A DNA stretch of 64,000 bases, from NCBI GenBank assembly GCA_017509605.1, contig JAFWPH010000005.1, positions 1 through 64,000 on the forward strand, written 5' to 3'. Made by a program: the position numbers and the translations under genes. The notes under the pieces were generated by a model that was not told the origin of the DNA, ran no database searches, and saw only the letters and a program-made list of their open reading frames with translations. Of this stretch, positions 25,560-33,874 are shown one piece after another. The DNA comes from Bacteroidaceae bacterium. GTDB taxonomy: Bacteria > Bacteroidota > Bacteroidia > Bacteroidales > Bacteroidaceae. The first letter of the stretch is position 1. Each line of letters starts with the position of its first letter.

Positions 25560-26565
25560 CTTTAGGTCTCTCATCATCGTTTGGATTAGATTGGTTATCC
25601 TTCAGACGTTTTACAGCCTTGTCGAAGTCGCTCTCCAGCATCCGCATTTCACGCTCTCGGTATATCTCGAACTCACGTTCGGCTTTTTTTATGGCTTCTT
25701 CGTGTGAGATTGTTCCTGAGCCTTCGAGGATGCTTTTTCGTAGATGAAGTAGTTGGTCGTCAAGGGCTGCAATCCAGTCTGCCATAGTCATGGGGTTTTC
25801 TTCGAGTGCCTGCAATTCTGCATAGTCGAGGAACTGGGAAGTTATAAGGTTCAGTCGTTGCAGTTCCAACTCAGTCAGATAGTTCTTTGCAATCTTCACA
25901 TCATCACGTGTGACATAGTTGCCCTTGAAGTTTGTCATACCAACTAACGGTTTCTCATTATCCACTCTGTCATAGATCAGTTCAGCAGCAGTATGTTCGT
26001 GTACGGCATAGTGCATTTTGTTTTGAACTGTGGCAAAGAATAGTTTAGTCATCTTTGATCGTGGGTCATAGTCGGTGGAGGTGGCATAGATGTCGGTTAC
26101 CTGCTGGTAAAAGTTACGTTCGCTGCTTCGTATATCACGTATCCGCTGTAGCAACTCGCGGAAATACCGGTTGCCACCCTGCTTCAACCGCTCATCATCC
26201 ATCGTGAATCCCTTTTGGATATACTCATGCAACCGTTGCGTAGCCCAACGTCGAAAACGGACGGCTATGGGAGACTGAACTCGATAACCAAGAGCGATAA
26301 TGACATCGAGATTGTAGTGGTCGATGTTGCGCCGTACCTGTCGGTTTCCTTCTTGACGAACTAATAAGAATTTCTTATAAGTTACGCTTTCATCAAGTTC
26401 GCCATCCTTAAAAATATTGGATATATGCATCGAAACATTTTCTTGAGTTGTCATGTAAATCTCTGCCAACTGAGCCTGAGTCAGCCACACATCCTCATCG
26501 GCAAAGCGAACATTGACGCTTAGTTTACCATTCTCGTCTTTATAAAGTATTATTTTGTTCTCCAT
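25549..26565 (-). CDS. rhuM: RhuM family protein
   Basis: A 338-residue cytoplasmic protein of the RhuM (virulence protein) family. Conserved parts seen: VWLTQAQLAEIYMTTQENVS near the N-terminus, GNRQVRRNIDHYNLDVIIAL, and the following FRRWATQRLHEYIQKGF. The N-terminal part resembles phage antirepressor/Bro-type DNA-binding modules. RhuM proteins are common in mobile and accessory regions; the role is not settled. The C-terminal 50 residues are charged and likely coiled. The gene lies between two junction-motif copies (26585-26622 and 25515-25559) and carries the 37-bp segment also found at 13224. Confidence 0.92.
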   Translation of the reverse strand: MENKIILYKDENGKLSVNVRFADEDVWLTQAQLAEIYMTTQENVSMHISNIFKDGELDESVTYKKFLLVRQEGNRQVRRNIDHYNLDVIIALGYRVQSPIAVRFRRWATQRLHEYIQKGFTMDDERLKQGGNRYFRELLQRIRDIRSSERNFYQQVTDIYATSTDYDPRSKMTKLFFATVQNKMHYAVHEHTAAELIYDRVDNEKPLVGMTNFKGNYVTRDDVKIAKNYLTELELQRLNLITSQFLDYAELQALEENPMTMADWIAALDDQLLHLRKSILEGSGTISHEEAIKKAEREFEIYREREMRMLESDFDKAVKRLKDNQSNPNDDERPKEPQ

Positions 26566-26584
26566 ACCTGTTTCTATGTTTAAA

Positions 26585-26622
26585 TCCCAAAGACTTTAGG
26601 GTCCAGAAATCTTATTGAGGTT
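26585..26622 (-). repeat. Junction motif copy between DUF3791 gene and rhuM
   Basis: Plus strand ATCCCAAAGACTTTAGGGTC, then CAGAAATCTTATTGAGGT; it lies 21 bp after the stop codon of the last DUF3791 gene. Confidence 0.6.
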
Positions 26623-26642
26623 AATATTATAAATACACTCAA

Positions 26643-26843
26643 TTAGTTTTCCAACTCCCTCATCAGGTTGGTTAGTATATAACGGTCGCTCTGTAATTGT
26701 AAACCACTTTCTGGATTAGAGAGAAGTTCAAAGGTATGTGAGTTATATAGGATATCTAACGCACGTACTGAATCAATGTTCAGACATTCTGCAAGCATTG
26801 TCGCTATACGCGCTGTCTTACGCCAAAGCACTTGATCTCTCAT
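26643..26843 (-). CDS. DUF3791 domain protein (second copy)
   Basis: A 66-residue protein starting MRDQVLWRKTARIATMLAEC and continuing NIDSVRALDILYNSHTFELL, typical of the small DUF3791 family. The ATG at 26843 overlaps the DUF3990 stop (ATGA), so it is translated with it. These small helical proteins pair with DUF3990 genes in many gut Bacteroidales and Firmicutes. An antitoxin or accessory role is likely but inferred. Confidence 0.8.
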   Translation of the reverse strand: MRDQVLWRKTARIATMLAECLNIDSVRALDILYNSHTFELLSNPESGLQLQSDRYILTNLMRELEN

Positions 26844-27349
26844 TTTGCACCTCCTTCCATAGAGACATTTTCTGTTGTGATATAATGTAGGCAGCGATCC
26901 ACGATTTCCTGACTCCTTATGCACATTTGGTGTGTGGGCTTTGCGAATCGTAATTGACCGATGGCTTGCTCTGCATTGATACGACCTGCATAATAGTCTT
27001 CTACAGTATCGATGACTTGATCGTTGGCAACTCCACCCTCGATAATGTCATAACCAGACCAAGGTTCCTCGCCGCGACGGCTGCTGACAATGAAGTCGAG
27101 CCATTCCTGGTTGTAATGCTCCAATCGCAAGATTCGAGTTCCGGCAGGTAATGAATCCTGGTCAAATGTATAAGAAGATATTATTGGTGTATTTACAGCA
27201 CGAATAACACAAACCCTTCGGGCCCATCGTTCGGCTTGTTCTTGCAGTTTGGTAACATAGAAACCTGGACCAAAGTCCAATTCTCTTCGACCAACTCCAG
27301 TAAGTGGGTTGGGAACACTCAAATATGAGCCATGATAGAGTGTCATCAT
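26840..27349 (-). CDS. DUF3990 protein, probable ADP-ribosyltransferase-like toxin
   Basis: A 169-residue protein that begins MMTLYHGSYLSVPNP and contains RRELDFGPGFYVTKLQEQAE: the YHGS...DFGxGFYxT pattern of DUF3990, which resembles ADP-ribosyltransferase folds. The ATG at 27349 overlaps the upstream stop as ATGA; its own stop overlaps the next start the same way. Thus three genes are tightly coupled. Toxin activity is suggested by fold and context only. Confidence 0.82.
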   Translation of the reverse strand: MMTLYHGSYLSVPNPLTGVGRRELDFGPGFYVTKLQEQAERWARRVCVIRAVNTPIISSYTFDQDSLPAGTRILRLEHYNQEWLDFIVSSRRGEEPWSGYDIIEGGVANDQVIDTVEDYYAGRINAEQAIGQLRFAKPTHQMCIRSQEIVDRCLHYITTENVSMEGGAK

Positions 27350-27582
27350 TCTGCACCTCCTTCCTTTGCATCCCAGTTTCGCAAGGCTTCTTTCACATTC
27401 CAAATAACTCCTTCAATACTCTCTGCATGAAGAGTGTCATAGCAATCGAACAAAAGCCGTTTAACCAGCCCGTGATGTTTCAGACGGTTGTGCAACTCTG
27501 TGGCCGTAATGCCCATATCTTTTGCCGTTGCCCCAATAGCCAATGTTGCGAATTGTGTTTTGTTATTGGTCAATGCGTCCAT
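27346..27582 (-). CDS. DUF3791 domain protein (first copy)
   Basis: A 78-residue protein (FATLAIGATAKDMGITATEL, then HNRLKHHGLVKRLLFDCYDT) of the DUF3791 type, first gene of a three-gene operon. It differs strongly from the second DUF3791 protein at 26643, so the two are not recent duplicates. One of them, or both, may neutralise the DUF3990 protein. Confidence 0.75.
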   Translation of the reverse strand: MDALTNNKTQFATLAIGATAKDMGITATELHNRLKHHGLVKRLLFDCYDTLHAESIEGVIWNVKEALRNWDAKEGGAE

Positions 27583-27608
27583 ATCTATGCTTGATTACGT
27601 CTTATTTG

Positions 27609-27616
27609 CAAAATTA
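27609..27616 (-). promoter_or_regulatory. -7 promoter box of the DUF3791-DUF3990-DUF3791 operon
   Basis: The minus strand reads TAATTTTG, 26 bp ahead of the ATG at 27582 and inside the 76-bp gap behind comM. Confidence 0.55.
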
Positions 27617-27658
27617 CGCTATTCTTTTGAATTTACTATTGGAATCATAAAAAAGGTT

Positions 27659-29197
27659 TCACTCCACCCAAGATTCTCTGTCGAGGCTTCGGTAGCCGAC
27701 GGCTTCGGCGACGTGGTGGCGCTGGATATGCTCCTCACCGGCGAGGTCGGCGATGGTGCGGGCGACCTTGAGGATGCGCTCATAGGCTCGGGCGGAGAGG
27801 TTGAGGTGGGTCATTGCACGTATTAGCATCTCATTGCTTGGTGCGTCGAGTTGGGCGTACTTGTGCAGGAGGGTGGAATTCATCTGGGCGTTACAATGGA
27901 TGCCCTTAATGCCCTTGAAACGCTCTTCCTGAATATGACGAGCCTTGATGACACGCTCACGGATGGTAGCCGACGATTCCCCCTTCGGTGCACTCGACAA
28001 CTCCTCTATTGGCACACTAACGCACTCTACATGCAGGTCGATTCTATCCAGCAACGGACCACTTATCTTGTTGAGGTATCGTTGGATTTGGCCCGGAGTG
28101 CATGTGCAGGGATGGGTGGGGTGATGATGGTAGCCACAGGGGCATGGATTCATTGAAGCGACCAACATGAAAGAACAAGGTAAGGTCAGGTTGTAGCGGG
28201 CTCGTGAGATGGTGATGATGCGGTCCTCAAGCGGTTGGCGAAGCGTTTCCAACACCGAACGTGAGAACTCGGGGAACTCATCGAGAAAGAGCACCCCATT
28301 ATGCGCGAGACAGATTTCACCAGGCATGAAGGTATTGCCTCCCCCGACCAAAGCAACATCAGAGATCGTGTGGTGAGGTGAACGGAAGGGGCGTTGGCTG
28401 ATGAGTGAGGTCTCTCGACTGAGTTTGCCTGCAATAGAGTGGATTTGGGTGGTTTCAAGACTTTCGGCAAGCGACAGTGGGGGAAGGATGGATGGTAAAC
28501 GTTTGGACATCATAGACTTGCCGCATCCGGGACTGCCGATGAGGATCAGGTTGTGTCCGCCGGAGGCAGCAATCTCGAAGGCGCGCTTGACATTCTCCTG
28601 ACCTTTCACCTCACTGAAGTCGAAATCGAAGTTGTACTGATGCGCATAGAATTCCTCGCGGGTGTTGATGACGGTGGGTTCCAGCGTCCCTGTGTTGTTG
28701 AAGAAATCGACCACCTCTTTCAGGTGGCTGACGCCATAGACGTTGAGGTTGTTGACCACTGCCGCCTCTCGTACGTTGTCCTTAGGTACGAACAGCCCTT
28801 CCAGTCCTGTTTTCCGTGCCATGATGGCGATGGGCAGCGCTCCTTTCACAGGTTGGATGCTGCCGTCGAGTCCGAGTTCACCCACCAGCATGAAGCGGTT
28901 CAGCCGTTCGGTCTTGATTTTCTCCACAGCTCCCAGTATGCCGATGGCCATTGGCAGGTCGAAGCCCGACCCCTCCTTCTTGAGGTCGGCTGGTGCCAGG
29001 TTGATAATGATCTGCCTTCCCGGCACCTGGTAGCCATTGACTTCGAAAGCCGACAAGATGCGCTCATGGCTCTCTTTCACGGCATTGTCGGGTAGTCCGA
29101 CGATGCTGAACCTCAGTCCGACAGAAGAGTTCACTTCCACTGTCACGGGTACTGCGCTAATGCCTTCGAGTGTGGCGGTCGCAACTTTGATGAGCAT
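27659..29197 (-). CDS. comM: ComM/YifB family Mg-chelatase-like AAA+ ATPase (intact)
   Basis: A 512-residue hexameric helicase-type ATPase. In gamma-proteobacteria ComM drives branch migration during natural transformation. Domains: N-terminal Lon-protease-like fold (about 1-170), AAA+ core with Walker A (IGSPGCGKSMMSKRLP, near residue 220) and Walker B (GVLFLDEFPEF), a four-cysteine-like loop (NPCPCGYHHHPTHPCTC), and a C-terminal Mg-chelatase domain ending SLDRESWVE. The length is complete. Its 3' end recurs as two diverged fragments at 14573-14951 and 13319-13520 on the same strand. comM is a known integration site for resistance islands in Acinetobacter, though there the gene is interrupted. 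Confidence 0.95.
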   Translation of the reverse strand: MLIKVATATLEGISAVPVTVEVNSSVGLRFSIVGLPDNAVKESHERILSAFEVNGYQVPGRQIIINLAPADLKKEGSGFDLPMAIGILGAVEKIKTERLNRFMLVGELGLDGSIQPVKGALPIAIMARKTGLEGLFVPKDNVREAAVVNNLNVYGVSHLKEVVDFFNNTGTLEPTVINTREEFYAHQYNFDFDFSEVKGQENVKRAFEIAASGGHNLILIGSPGCGKSMMSKRLPSILPPLSLAESLETTQIHSIAGKLSRETSLISQRPFRSPHHTISDVALVGGGNTFMPGEICLAHNGVLFLDEFPEFSRSVLETLRQPLEDRIITISRARYNLTLPCSFMLVASMNPCPCGYHHHPTHPCTCTPGQIQRYLNKISGPLLDRIDLHVECVSVPIEELSSAPKGESSATIRERVIKARHIQEERFKGIKGIHCNAQMNSTLLHKYAQLDAPSNEMLIRAMTHLNLSARAYERILKVARTIADLAGEEHIQRHHVAEAVGYRSLDRESWVE

Positions 29198-29222
29198 GGT
29201 GTTTTTATGGTTTTGGTTCTTG

Positions 29223-30230
29223 TTACTTCACTTTTTTCCTTACCTCGTCTCTCATCTCTTCCTGTGTGGTTCCGCTGACCACAATCTTATGTTTGGAATC
29301 GATGAGATAGAACATGGGCAGGGTGGTGACCCCCAGTTTCTGTACGGGCTTCGACTCCCATCCCATTCCGTCACAGCAATGGTCGATGATGAGTGAGTCG
29401 GGCTTTGTCACGTTTTCCCATTGGAATATCTGGCTGTCGAGTGAGATGCCCACGCAATGCAGTTTGTCCTCGTTCTCGCGTGCGATGGTTCTTGCTGTGT
29501 TGAGGAACTCATAGCCGTTGTTGAGCCATGTTGCCCAGACGAACACGAGGGTCCACGGTTTGCTTTTGTCCTTGACATCTACTTTCTTGCCTTTCTTGGT
29601 CTCAAGCGTCAGTTGAGGCACCTCAGTTCCCGTCTTCCCGGTCTGCAGTTTTTTCTGCTCACCGCTGATCTTCATGAGATAGGTGTTTTTGGGCTGGCTT
29701 TTCATCAAGGTCTTCAACAAGGTCTTGCAGTCTTGGCTTCCCAGGTCGTCGTTGACGAAATAGCGGCTGAATATCGCCACCGCCGCGAGCGACTCAGGGT
29801 GCATGTTGATGAAGTCCTTTGCTGCTGCTCTTTCCTTGTCCTTGTTCATGCCGTTGGTTTCGCGGCGGAAGGTGTTGAGGATGTCGTTTTCCTCATTCCC
29901 TCCCACTTCGAAGTTTCTCAGGTCATTGGCCTTGGCCTTGTAGGTAAGTTGGTCTCCCCCTTGCACTATGACATCTTGTTCGAGTGCGTTGGGGAAGACG
30001 ATGGTGTAGATGGTGGGTTGGGATATGGTGCCGGCATACCTAAACTCCCCGTCCTTGATGTGGATGGTGTCGAGCCTTCCGTTCTCGTCATCGAGGTTGA
30101 AGATATAGAGGTCGCCTCCGTTCATGCCCTTAATGCTTCCGTTCAAGCGGAAGGAGTGGCTGTCGGGTCCGCAGCCCGTGGCAATCAGGCAGGTGCAGGC
30201 CAGGATTGATATGTAACACCAGTTCCTCAT
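29223..30230 (-). CDS. DUF4369 / thioredoxin-like lipoprotein
   Basis: A 335-residue envelope protein with a lipoprotein signal (CLIATGC). Residues about 25-125 match DUF4369 (FRLNGSIKGMNGGDLYIFNL), and the C-terminal part about 205-335 has a thioredoxin fold (PWTLVFVWATWLNNGYEFLN, then LPMFYLID). The usual CxxC redox pair is absent: the position reads WLNNG. It is therefore probably not a disulfide oxidoreductase of the normal kind. It is transcribed with comM 25 bp downstream and follows the TPR lipoprotein gene. Confidence 0.82.
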   Translation of the reverse strand: MRNWCYISILACTCLIATGCGPDSHSFRLNGSIKGMNGGDLYIFNLDDENGRLDTIHIKDGEFRYAGTISQPTIYTIVFPNALEQDVIVQGGDQLTYKAKANDLRNFEVGGNEENDILNTFRRETNGMNKDKERAAAKDFINMHPESLAAVAIFSRYFVNDDLGSQDCKTLLKTLMKSQPKNTYLMKISGEQKKLQTGKTGTEVPQLTLETKKGKKVDVKDKSKPWTLVFVWATWLNNGYEFLNTARTIARENEDKLHCVGISLDSQIFQWENVTKPDSLIIDHCCDGMGWESKPVQKLGVTTLPMFYLIDSKHKIVVSGTTQEEMRDEVRKKVK

Positions 30231-30234
30231 TTTT

Positions 30235-30331
30235 TAAGTGGGAGTTAAAGTGGGAGTTAATTCGCTCCGCTCATGGGAGTTAAAGTGGGAGTTAAAGTTG
30301 AAGTTAATTCGCTCCGCTCGTGGGAGTTAAG
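30235..30331. repeat. GGGAGTTAAA-type array with TTCGCTCCGCTC spacers
   Basis: Five GGGAGTTAAA-like units interrupted by two copies of AATTCGCTCCGCTC. It fills the gap between two genes. The array at 53791-53880 has the similar spacer ACTCGCTACGCTC. Confidence 0.82.
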
Positions 30332-30345
30332 AAGGGGGCTTTTCG

Positions 30346-32043
30346 TTATCTCACCACGGCAGAGATGATTGTAGCGTATTTGCTGAACTCCAGGTCGTTT
30401 TTCGCTCTCTTAGCGAAGGTATCATCCTCCATGATGGCGTCCCTGAGGTTGTTGGCGATATTGTCCTTGTCGTTCTGTCGTGCGGCGAGTATGGCCTTGA
30501 GATAGCTGGTTGTGGCGTCCGCGTTCTTGATGTTGGCCAGTGTTGTGGCCGCCGCGGCGTAGTCTTTCGACAGTATTTGTGCCAGTGCTGCGGAGTTGTT
30601 GTTAATGCCGCTGAACACCTGTGCTGCCTTGTTGTACTGTCCTTGAGCGATGTAGAGGTTACCCATGGCCTCGTTGATGTTGTTGGCACCGGCTCCCTTT
30701 GCAAAGTATTCCTCAGCTCCTTTCACGTCGTTCTTCATCAGTCGGAGTGTGCCGAGGTTCACGTTCGGCTCGGCAGCGTTGGGGTTCTTGGCCATGGCCT
30801 GGTTGAGGTAGTTTTCGGCTCTTTGGAGCTGTTCGTTCTGCATGGCGATTTCGGCCAGGTTGTTGTATGCGCGGTAGTCATCGGGGTAGAGTTGTATGGT
30901 CTTCTCGTAAACATCCTGTCGTTCGTCGATGTCGTCAGCAAGTAGGTTACCGTAATAGACCAGTTCCTCGACGCTCAGTGACTCGGGTGCGGTCTTGAAA
31001 GCCTCTTTGATTTGTTCGTCGGTACGTCCCACCACGTCGTAGTTGATGATCATGCGGGCGCGTCGAAGTTCGGGCAGTACAGCTTCTGCCAGTTCGCCAT
31101 AGACGTGGGAGATGTTCTGTATCTCCCTCTCCCGCTGCTCTGGGTCGTTGTACATCGACAGTACGCGCAGGATGAGGTCTTTGTCCTGAATGTTGGACTG
31201 TGACACCAGTTCCTGGAAGCCTTCCCAGTCTTCGGCCGTATATTTGGAGTCGATGTTTGTGTCGAGTCGGTTGTTTTTCAGCTGTGACTTCACATACTGG
31301 ACAGCAGTCTGTCCACGTCGGTCGGCCAGTTTCTCATTGAAGGCGTAGCCACCGTCTGGTGAAGCGTAGGCCGACACCTCGATGCCGTTGAGGACGAGGC
31401 TTTCCTCGTCGTTCTTGATGTTGCGGAGTGTGGCGATGAAGTCCTTGATGTTCTGGCTGTTGAGTTCACTTCCCCGGATGTTTGACTGTGCGATGAGGAA
31501 CTTGATGGTAGCGGCTTGCTTTTGGTTGATAGCCCTTTGGAAGTTGTCCTTTGCGATGCCGTTGGTAGAGTTCTTCACTGTGTAGGCCACAAGGTTGGAG
31601 GTGCAGTTCACTCCGTATCCTATCTTGACATCAGGAAGGATGAAAGCCTTGCGTCCCTTGTATCCTTGGAAGGTCATGTATAGGTCGCTGTTTTCCATTC
31701 CCTTGGCAAATTGGAAAGCGGTGCGCAGCGTTGCTCTTCCGCCGTGCTTATAGGATATGATTTGGTTGTTAGCTTGAACGTTCTCGCCCTGGAAGGTAGC
31801 GCTGTTGCCCGTAGCGCTTCCTCCGTTCCATCTCATCACGGGAATGCAGGTCAGTACGGCCTTCTTGTTGAGGAATTTCTCTGGTATGTTGATACTGATG
31901 GTTGCTGGCACCTCCCCGTTGGTGTATTCCAGTGGAGTGGGAGTGACCGTGAAGTTCTCGTTTCTGAACTTGCCCATCTTGCTGCAACTGGTAAGCAAGA
32001 TAGCCACGAGTGCAGGGAGCATGATGAATGATTTCTTTGTCAT
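30346..32043 (-). CDS. TPR lipoprotein with an OmpA-like segment
   Basis: A 565-residue envelope protein with a lipoprotein signal (ILLTSC). The N-terminal 170 residues look like beta-sheet (NFTVTPTPLEYTNGEVPATI). Residues about 210-290 contain GIEVSAYASPDGGYAFNEKL followed by ADRRGQTAVQYV, which has the asparagine and arginine pattern of OmpA-type peptidoglycan-binding domains. From about 380 on there are TPR helices (RAYNNLAEIAMQNEQLQRAE). It may tether outer membrane parts to the cell wall. The family is widespread in Bacteroidales; its exact role is not known to me. Confidence 0.75.
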   Translation of the reverse strand: MTKKSFIMLPALVAILLTSCSKMGKFRNENFTVTPTPLEYTNGEVPATISINIPEKFLNKKAVLTCIPVMRWNGGSATGNSATFQGENVQANNQIISYKHGGRATLRTAFQFAKGMENSDLYMTFQGYKGRKAFILPDVKIGYGVNCTSNLVAYTVKNSTNGIAKDNFQRAINQKQAATIKFLIAQSNIRGSELNSQNIKDFIATLRNIKNDEESLVLNGIEVSAYASPDGGYAFNEKLADRRGQTAVQYVKSQLKNNRLDTNIDSKYTAEDWEGFQELVSQSNIQDKDLILRVLSMYNDPEQREREIQNISHVYGELAEAVLPELRRARMIINYDVVGRTDEQIKEAFKTAPESLSVEELVYYGNLLADDIDERQDVYEKTIQLYPDDYRAYNNLAEIAMQNEQLQRAENYLNQAMAKNPNAAEPNVNLGTLRLMKNDVKGAEEYFAKGAGANNINEAMGNLYIAQGQYNKAAQVFSGINNNSAALAQILSKDYAAAATTLANIKNADATTSYLKAILAARQNDKDNIANNLRDAIMEDDTFAKRAKNDLEFSKYATIISAVVR

Positions 32044-32088
32044 AGTCTTTGTTGTTATTATTGTTTTTGTTTTTGTCGTTATGTTGTT

Positions 32089-33330
32089 TTAGCTCTTCTC
32101 GTTTTTGATGCGGCTGAGTCGTTTGACGGGGTACCAGACAGCGATGAACCCGACAGCGACCACAGTCAGGAAGACCAGCACCACGTCCCAGAAATGCACG
32201 CTCACGGGGTATGCGTTGATAATGAAGTTTTCGCTGTTCTCACTTCCGAAGCGGATGAGTCCGTAGGTGTCTTGCAGCCAGCAGAGGGCCAGTCCAATCA
32301 CGATTCCTATGATTGCTCCGAGGACAGAGATGAGTCGTCCCTCAAGCATGAAGATGTTTGATATCTGCTTGTCGGTGGCTCCGAGGTTGTGGAGTGTGTG
32401 TATGTCGTCGCGTTTGTCGATGATTAGCATTGACAACGAACCGACCACATTGAAACAGGCAATCATCAGGATGAATGTGAGGAAGATGTAGGAGATGAGT
32501 TTTTCTATCTTCATGATTTTGAAGGTGTCCTCTTGCTGTTCATACCTGTCTTTCACCACATATTTGTCGCCCAGTTTGCGCTTGATAGACGCTTTCATCT
32601 GGTCGATGTCGGTGCCAGGGTTCACCCGCAGTTCCACAGCAGTGATGTAGCCCTGTCGCTCGAATAGTTTCCGCGCGAAGGACAGTGAGGTGATGACGTA
32701 GTTGGCGTCGTATTTGCCCTGTTTCACTTGGAAGGCGAGTTTGGCAGAGTACAACTCCTCTTGGTTGAAACTCTCCTCGGGCGTCACCATGTCGATACGT
32801 TCCCCTTTCATCGGCGCGTAGATTTGCATGGGCACGTCGAACTCCGCATCGGGGAGTCCGAGTCGGCTTAGCACCCCCTTGCCAGGTATGCCGTAGTCGA
32901 TGACGTCGATATGCAGTTGGAACGCGCCCGAGCCGTGGAGTATGTCCTTGATGTTGGTCAGCTGTTGGAAGTTGTCGTCCACTCCTTTGATGGTGACCAT
33001 TGTCTGGTGTTTGCCGAGCATCAGCAAGGCGTTGTCCTCGATGGTCTCGGTATAGACCTTGATGCCTGGGTCCCGTTTGAGCAGCATGAGTTCCTTCTCG
33101 TCAGCCGCCATATACTTCCCCTCTGCCGGTGTCACCTTGATTTGCGGGTCGAAGTCGGTGAAGAGTTGTGCCACCATGTCCTGAAATCCATTGAACACCG
33201 ACAGGATGCAGATCATGGCGGCAGTGGCTATGGCCACTCCGCCCACTGAAATGCCAGTGATGATGTTGATGGCGTGGTGGGATTTCTTGGAAAGGATGTA
33301 CCTTCGGGCGATGTAGAAAGGAAATGACAT
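32089..33330 (-). CDS. ABC transporter permease of LolC/LolE type (FtsX family)
   Basis: Inner-membrane subunit expected to act in release of lipoproteins towards the outer membrane. The 413-residue chain has one N-terminal membrane helix preceded by FYIARRYILSKKSHHAINII (cut at FYIARRYILSKKS), a large periplasmic domain of about 240 residues, and three C-terminal helices with the FtsX pattern (ISYIFLTFILMIACFNVVGS; DIHTLHNLGATDKQISNIFM). The ATPase subunit is not in the window. It follows rbfA by 61 bp in the aroQ-OMT-rbfA operon. Confidence 0.9.
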   Translation of the reverse strand: MSFPFYIARRYILSKKSHHAINIITGISVGGVAIATAAMICILSVFNGFQDMVAQLFTDFDPQIKVTPAEGKYMAADEKELMLLKRDPGIKVYTETIEDNALLMLGKHQTMVTIKGVDDNFQQLTNIKDILHGSGAFQLHIDVIDYGIPGKGVLSRLGLPDAEFDVPMQIYAPMKGERIDMVTPEESFNQEELYSAKLAFQVKQGKYDANYVITSLSFARKLFERQGYITAVELRVNPGTDIDQMKASIKRKLGDKYVVKDRYEQQEDTFKIMKIEKLISYIFLTFILMIACFNVVGSLSMLIIDKRDDIHTLHNLGATDKQISNIFMLEGRLISVLGAIIGIVIGLALCWLQDTYGLIRFGSENSENFIINAYPVSVHFWDVVLVFLTVVAVGFIAVWYPVKRLSRIKNEKS

Positions 33331-33391
33331 GGGATTTTTGTTTTTTTATCCCCCGCATGAAAAGCGAGGGCACACGACTCTTGGGCAATGG

Positions 33392-33841
33392 CTAATCCTC
33401 GGTTTCCTGGTCGGGGGCTTCGCTGTCCCCTTCAGGAGCGTTATCTTCAGTTGCTTCGGCATCATTGGCCTGAGGCTCCTCCTCGTCGCTCGAGCGGTGG
33501 GTTGTATCCTCTTTGAGCAGGCGGTCGATGTTCTCCACATAGTCGAGCGAGTCGTCGATGAAGAACTTGAGTTCAGGGATGATTCTGAGCTGGTGGCGTT
33601 CCAGGGTGCCGAGTGTATAGCGCAGGCGGCTGGCATTGGCGTTGACATTGTTGATGATCTCCTCAGCCTTTGACGAAGGGAAGATGCTGAGGTATGCCTT
33701 GGCCACGCTGAGGTCGCTGCTGATTCTCACGGCGCTCACCGACACGAGCACACCGTGCATTTGGCGTGTCTCGGTTTGGAAGATGTTGCTCAGGTCCTTT
33801 TGTATCAGTCTTGCTATTTTCTGTTGTCTTGTTGATTCCAT
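33392..33841 (-). CDS. rbfA: Ribosome-binding factor A
   Basis: A 149-residue assembly factor of the 30S subunit. The KH-like core is seen in RQQKIARLIQKDLSNIF, VRISSDLSVAKAYLSIFP and HQLRIIPELKFFIDDSLDYV. The C-terminal 35 residues are very acidic (Asp/Glu-rich), an extension common in Bacteroidetes. Start ATG at 33841. Confidence 0.93.
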   Translation of the reverse strand: MESTRQQKIARLIQKDLSNIFQTETRQMHGVLVSVSAVRISSDLSVAKAYLSIFPSSKAEEIINNVNANASRLRYTLGTLERHQLRIIPELKFFIDDSLDYVENIDRLLKEDTTHRSSDEEEPQANDAEATEDNAPEGDSEAPDQETED

Positions 33842-33874
33842 AAATTAGTTGCTTCGATTTTTACGTCTGTGTTT

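Noticed and set aside
9051..26622. Classical integron with attC sites
   Set aside because: No IntI-type integrase is in view and the junction motif lacks the paired R/L boxes of attC. The cassette comparison is kept only as an analogy.
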